A DNA stretch of 41,615 nt, taken from contig JACPUV010000050.1 of the NCBI GenBank assembly GCA_016192105.1, positions 1-41,615 of the forward strand, read 5' to 3'. The notes beneath the pieces were generated by a model that ran no database searches, was not told the DNA's origin, and saw nothing but the letters and a program-made list of their open reading frames with translations. Positions 40,851 through 41,615 of this stretch are shown piece by piece (position 1 is the first letter of the stretch; each line of letters begins with the position of its first letter). The stretch is from Sphingobacteriales bacterium. GTDB taxonomy: Bacteria > Bacteroidota > Bacteroidia > Chitinophagales > Chitinophagaceae. A program made the translations under genes and the position numbers.

Positions 40851-41587
40851 TTAATGGTTTACAGTAGCCATTTCTGCCGGGTTGTGTTTGTGCTTAAACA
40901 AAAGAGAGAACAGTACAGCAACCACAAGGGCATAAACCGCAAATGTTAGCCAAATAGGAGACCATTCTTTAATAAATACAGGGTTAGCCAGGGTCTGATC
41001 GGCCAGTACTGAATTGCCTTCCAACAATTTTTTTACTGCGGGATTCTGTGCATCTGACTTCAGGAATGTAAGCAGGCTGTTGATATCTGTAAACCTGACC
41101 GTATAGTATTTATCGATAATTATACCACTAACCTTACTGCCCAGATAGGCTCCGATCCCGTTGGTCATCATCATGAACATTCCCTGGGCACTCGACCGTA
41201 TAGAAGGGCTGGTAGTTGTCTCTATAAATAATGATCCCGATATATTAAAGAAGTCAAATGCCATTCCATAAACAATACACGACAGCAAAATCATCCATAA
41301 TCCATCAGCCGGGTTACCATAGGCAAAGAGTCCGAAACGTAGTACCCAGGCGATCATGGAGAAAAGCATGACTTTTTTTATCCCGAATTTTTTCAGAAAG
41401 AACGGGATGGTCAGGATAAACACCGTTTCGGAAATCTGGGAAACCGACATGATGATCGTGGAATATTTCACTACAAAAGACTCCGGTCCGTAAACTGGAA
41501 CGAATTTAAAATCGTCCAGGAATGTATCCCCATACATATTTGTCAGTTGAAGGGCGGCACCAAGAAACATAGAAAAGATAAAGAACA
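40851..41587 (-). CDS. MFS transporter, nucleoside:H+ symporter-like, N-terminus missing
   Basis: About 245 residues are visible, with at least six membrane helices (IIMSVSQISETVFILTIPFFL, VMLFSMIAWVLRFGLFAYG, WMILLSCIVYGMAFDFFNIS, WLTFAVYALVVAVLFSLLF). The pattern ISGSLFIETTTSPSIRSSAQGMFMMMTNGIGAYLGS is typical of the Nuc_H_symport (NupG-like) group. The usual length is about 400-430, so the first ~170-190 residues are lost at the contig end. The frame stays open to 41615, but the last 28 bases are adapter-like, so I end the gene at 41587. Substrate (nucleoside or sugar) is uncertain. Confidence 0.85.
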
Positions 41588-41615
41588 AGATCGGAAGTGC
41601 ACGTGTAGGAAAGAG
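41588..41615. other. Illumina adapter-like sequence at the contig end (artefact)
   Basis: The final 28 bases begin with AGATCGGAAG, the invariant start of Illumina TruSeq adapters, and continue with CGTGTAGG and AAAGAG in the order and near spacing of the universal adapter, with one substitution cluster and a lost G. Not genomic. Confidence 0.85.

Overview
The window looks like the end of a draft contig from a member of the Bacteroidota, most likely family Chitinophagaceae. The evidence is: a type IX secretion (T9SS)-style sorting domain on one secreted protein, a GEVED/choice-of-anchor protein on another, signal peptides cleaved just before Gln, a DUF3276/PUR protein, promoters of the TTTG-N19-TAnnTTTG type, a MutS2 without an Smr domain, and almost no Shine-Dalgarno sites. 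No IS element, phage gene, CRISPR array or rRNA was seen. The last 28 bases match a damaged Illumina adapter rather than genomic DNA.

Left part (1-4.3 kb): a truncated secreted adhesin-like protein, a DUF3276 nucleic-acid-binding protein with a textbook Bacteroidota promoter, an MsbA-like ABC exporter, and a tRNA-Ser(TGA) with its terminator. From 17.7 kb down to 4.3 kb on the minus strand runs a compact operon of eight genes, all with export signals. Four encode clearly homologous proteins of about 600-660 residues, two encode more divergent relatives (392 and 798 aa), one encodes a possible permuted papain/LRAT-like cysteine enzyme, and the last encodes a probable zinc metallopeptidase (HETSH ... 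NEGLA). I recognise no named family for the six large proteins. This is the best candidate here for an undescribed exported system.

Divergent from that operon (18.3-21.8 kb, plus strand) is a MNIO-type RiPP locus. It comprises a sigma factor, a small Cys/His zinc-finger anti-sigma-like protein, a Lys-rich exported precursor carrying EGKCG/AKCGEGKCGG motifs, a DUF692 multinuclear non-haem iron oxygenase, a DUF2063 partner and a DoxX membrane protein. This is the HvfABCD/bufferin-like layout, whose studied members make copper-binding modified peptides. A strong hairpin between precursor and enzyme genes could set their expression ratio.

The right part (21.9-41.6 kb) is mostly ordinary chromosome: an exported hypothetical, a LacI-family regulator, a CBS-domain protein, MutS2, a PPC/DUF296 lipoprotein, MsrA, a T9SS-sorted protein, a peptide-type solute-binding lipoprotein, an M1 metallopeptidase, a flippase, an NlpC/P60 lipoprotein, a YncE-like beta-propeller lipoprotein, DnaE, thioredoxin and a truncated nucleoside-symporter-like MFS protein.
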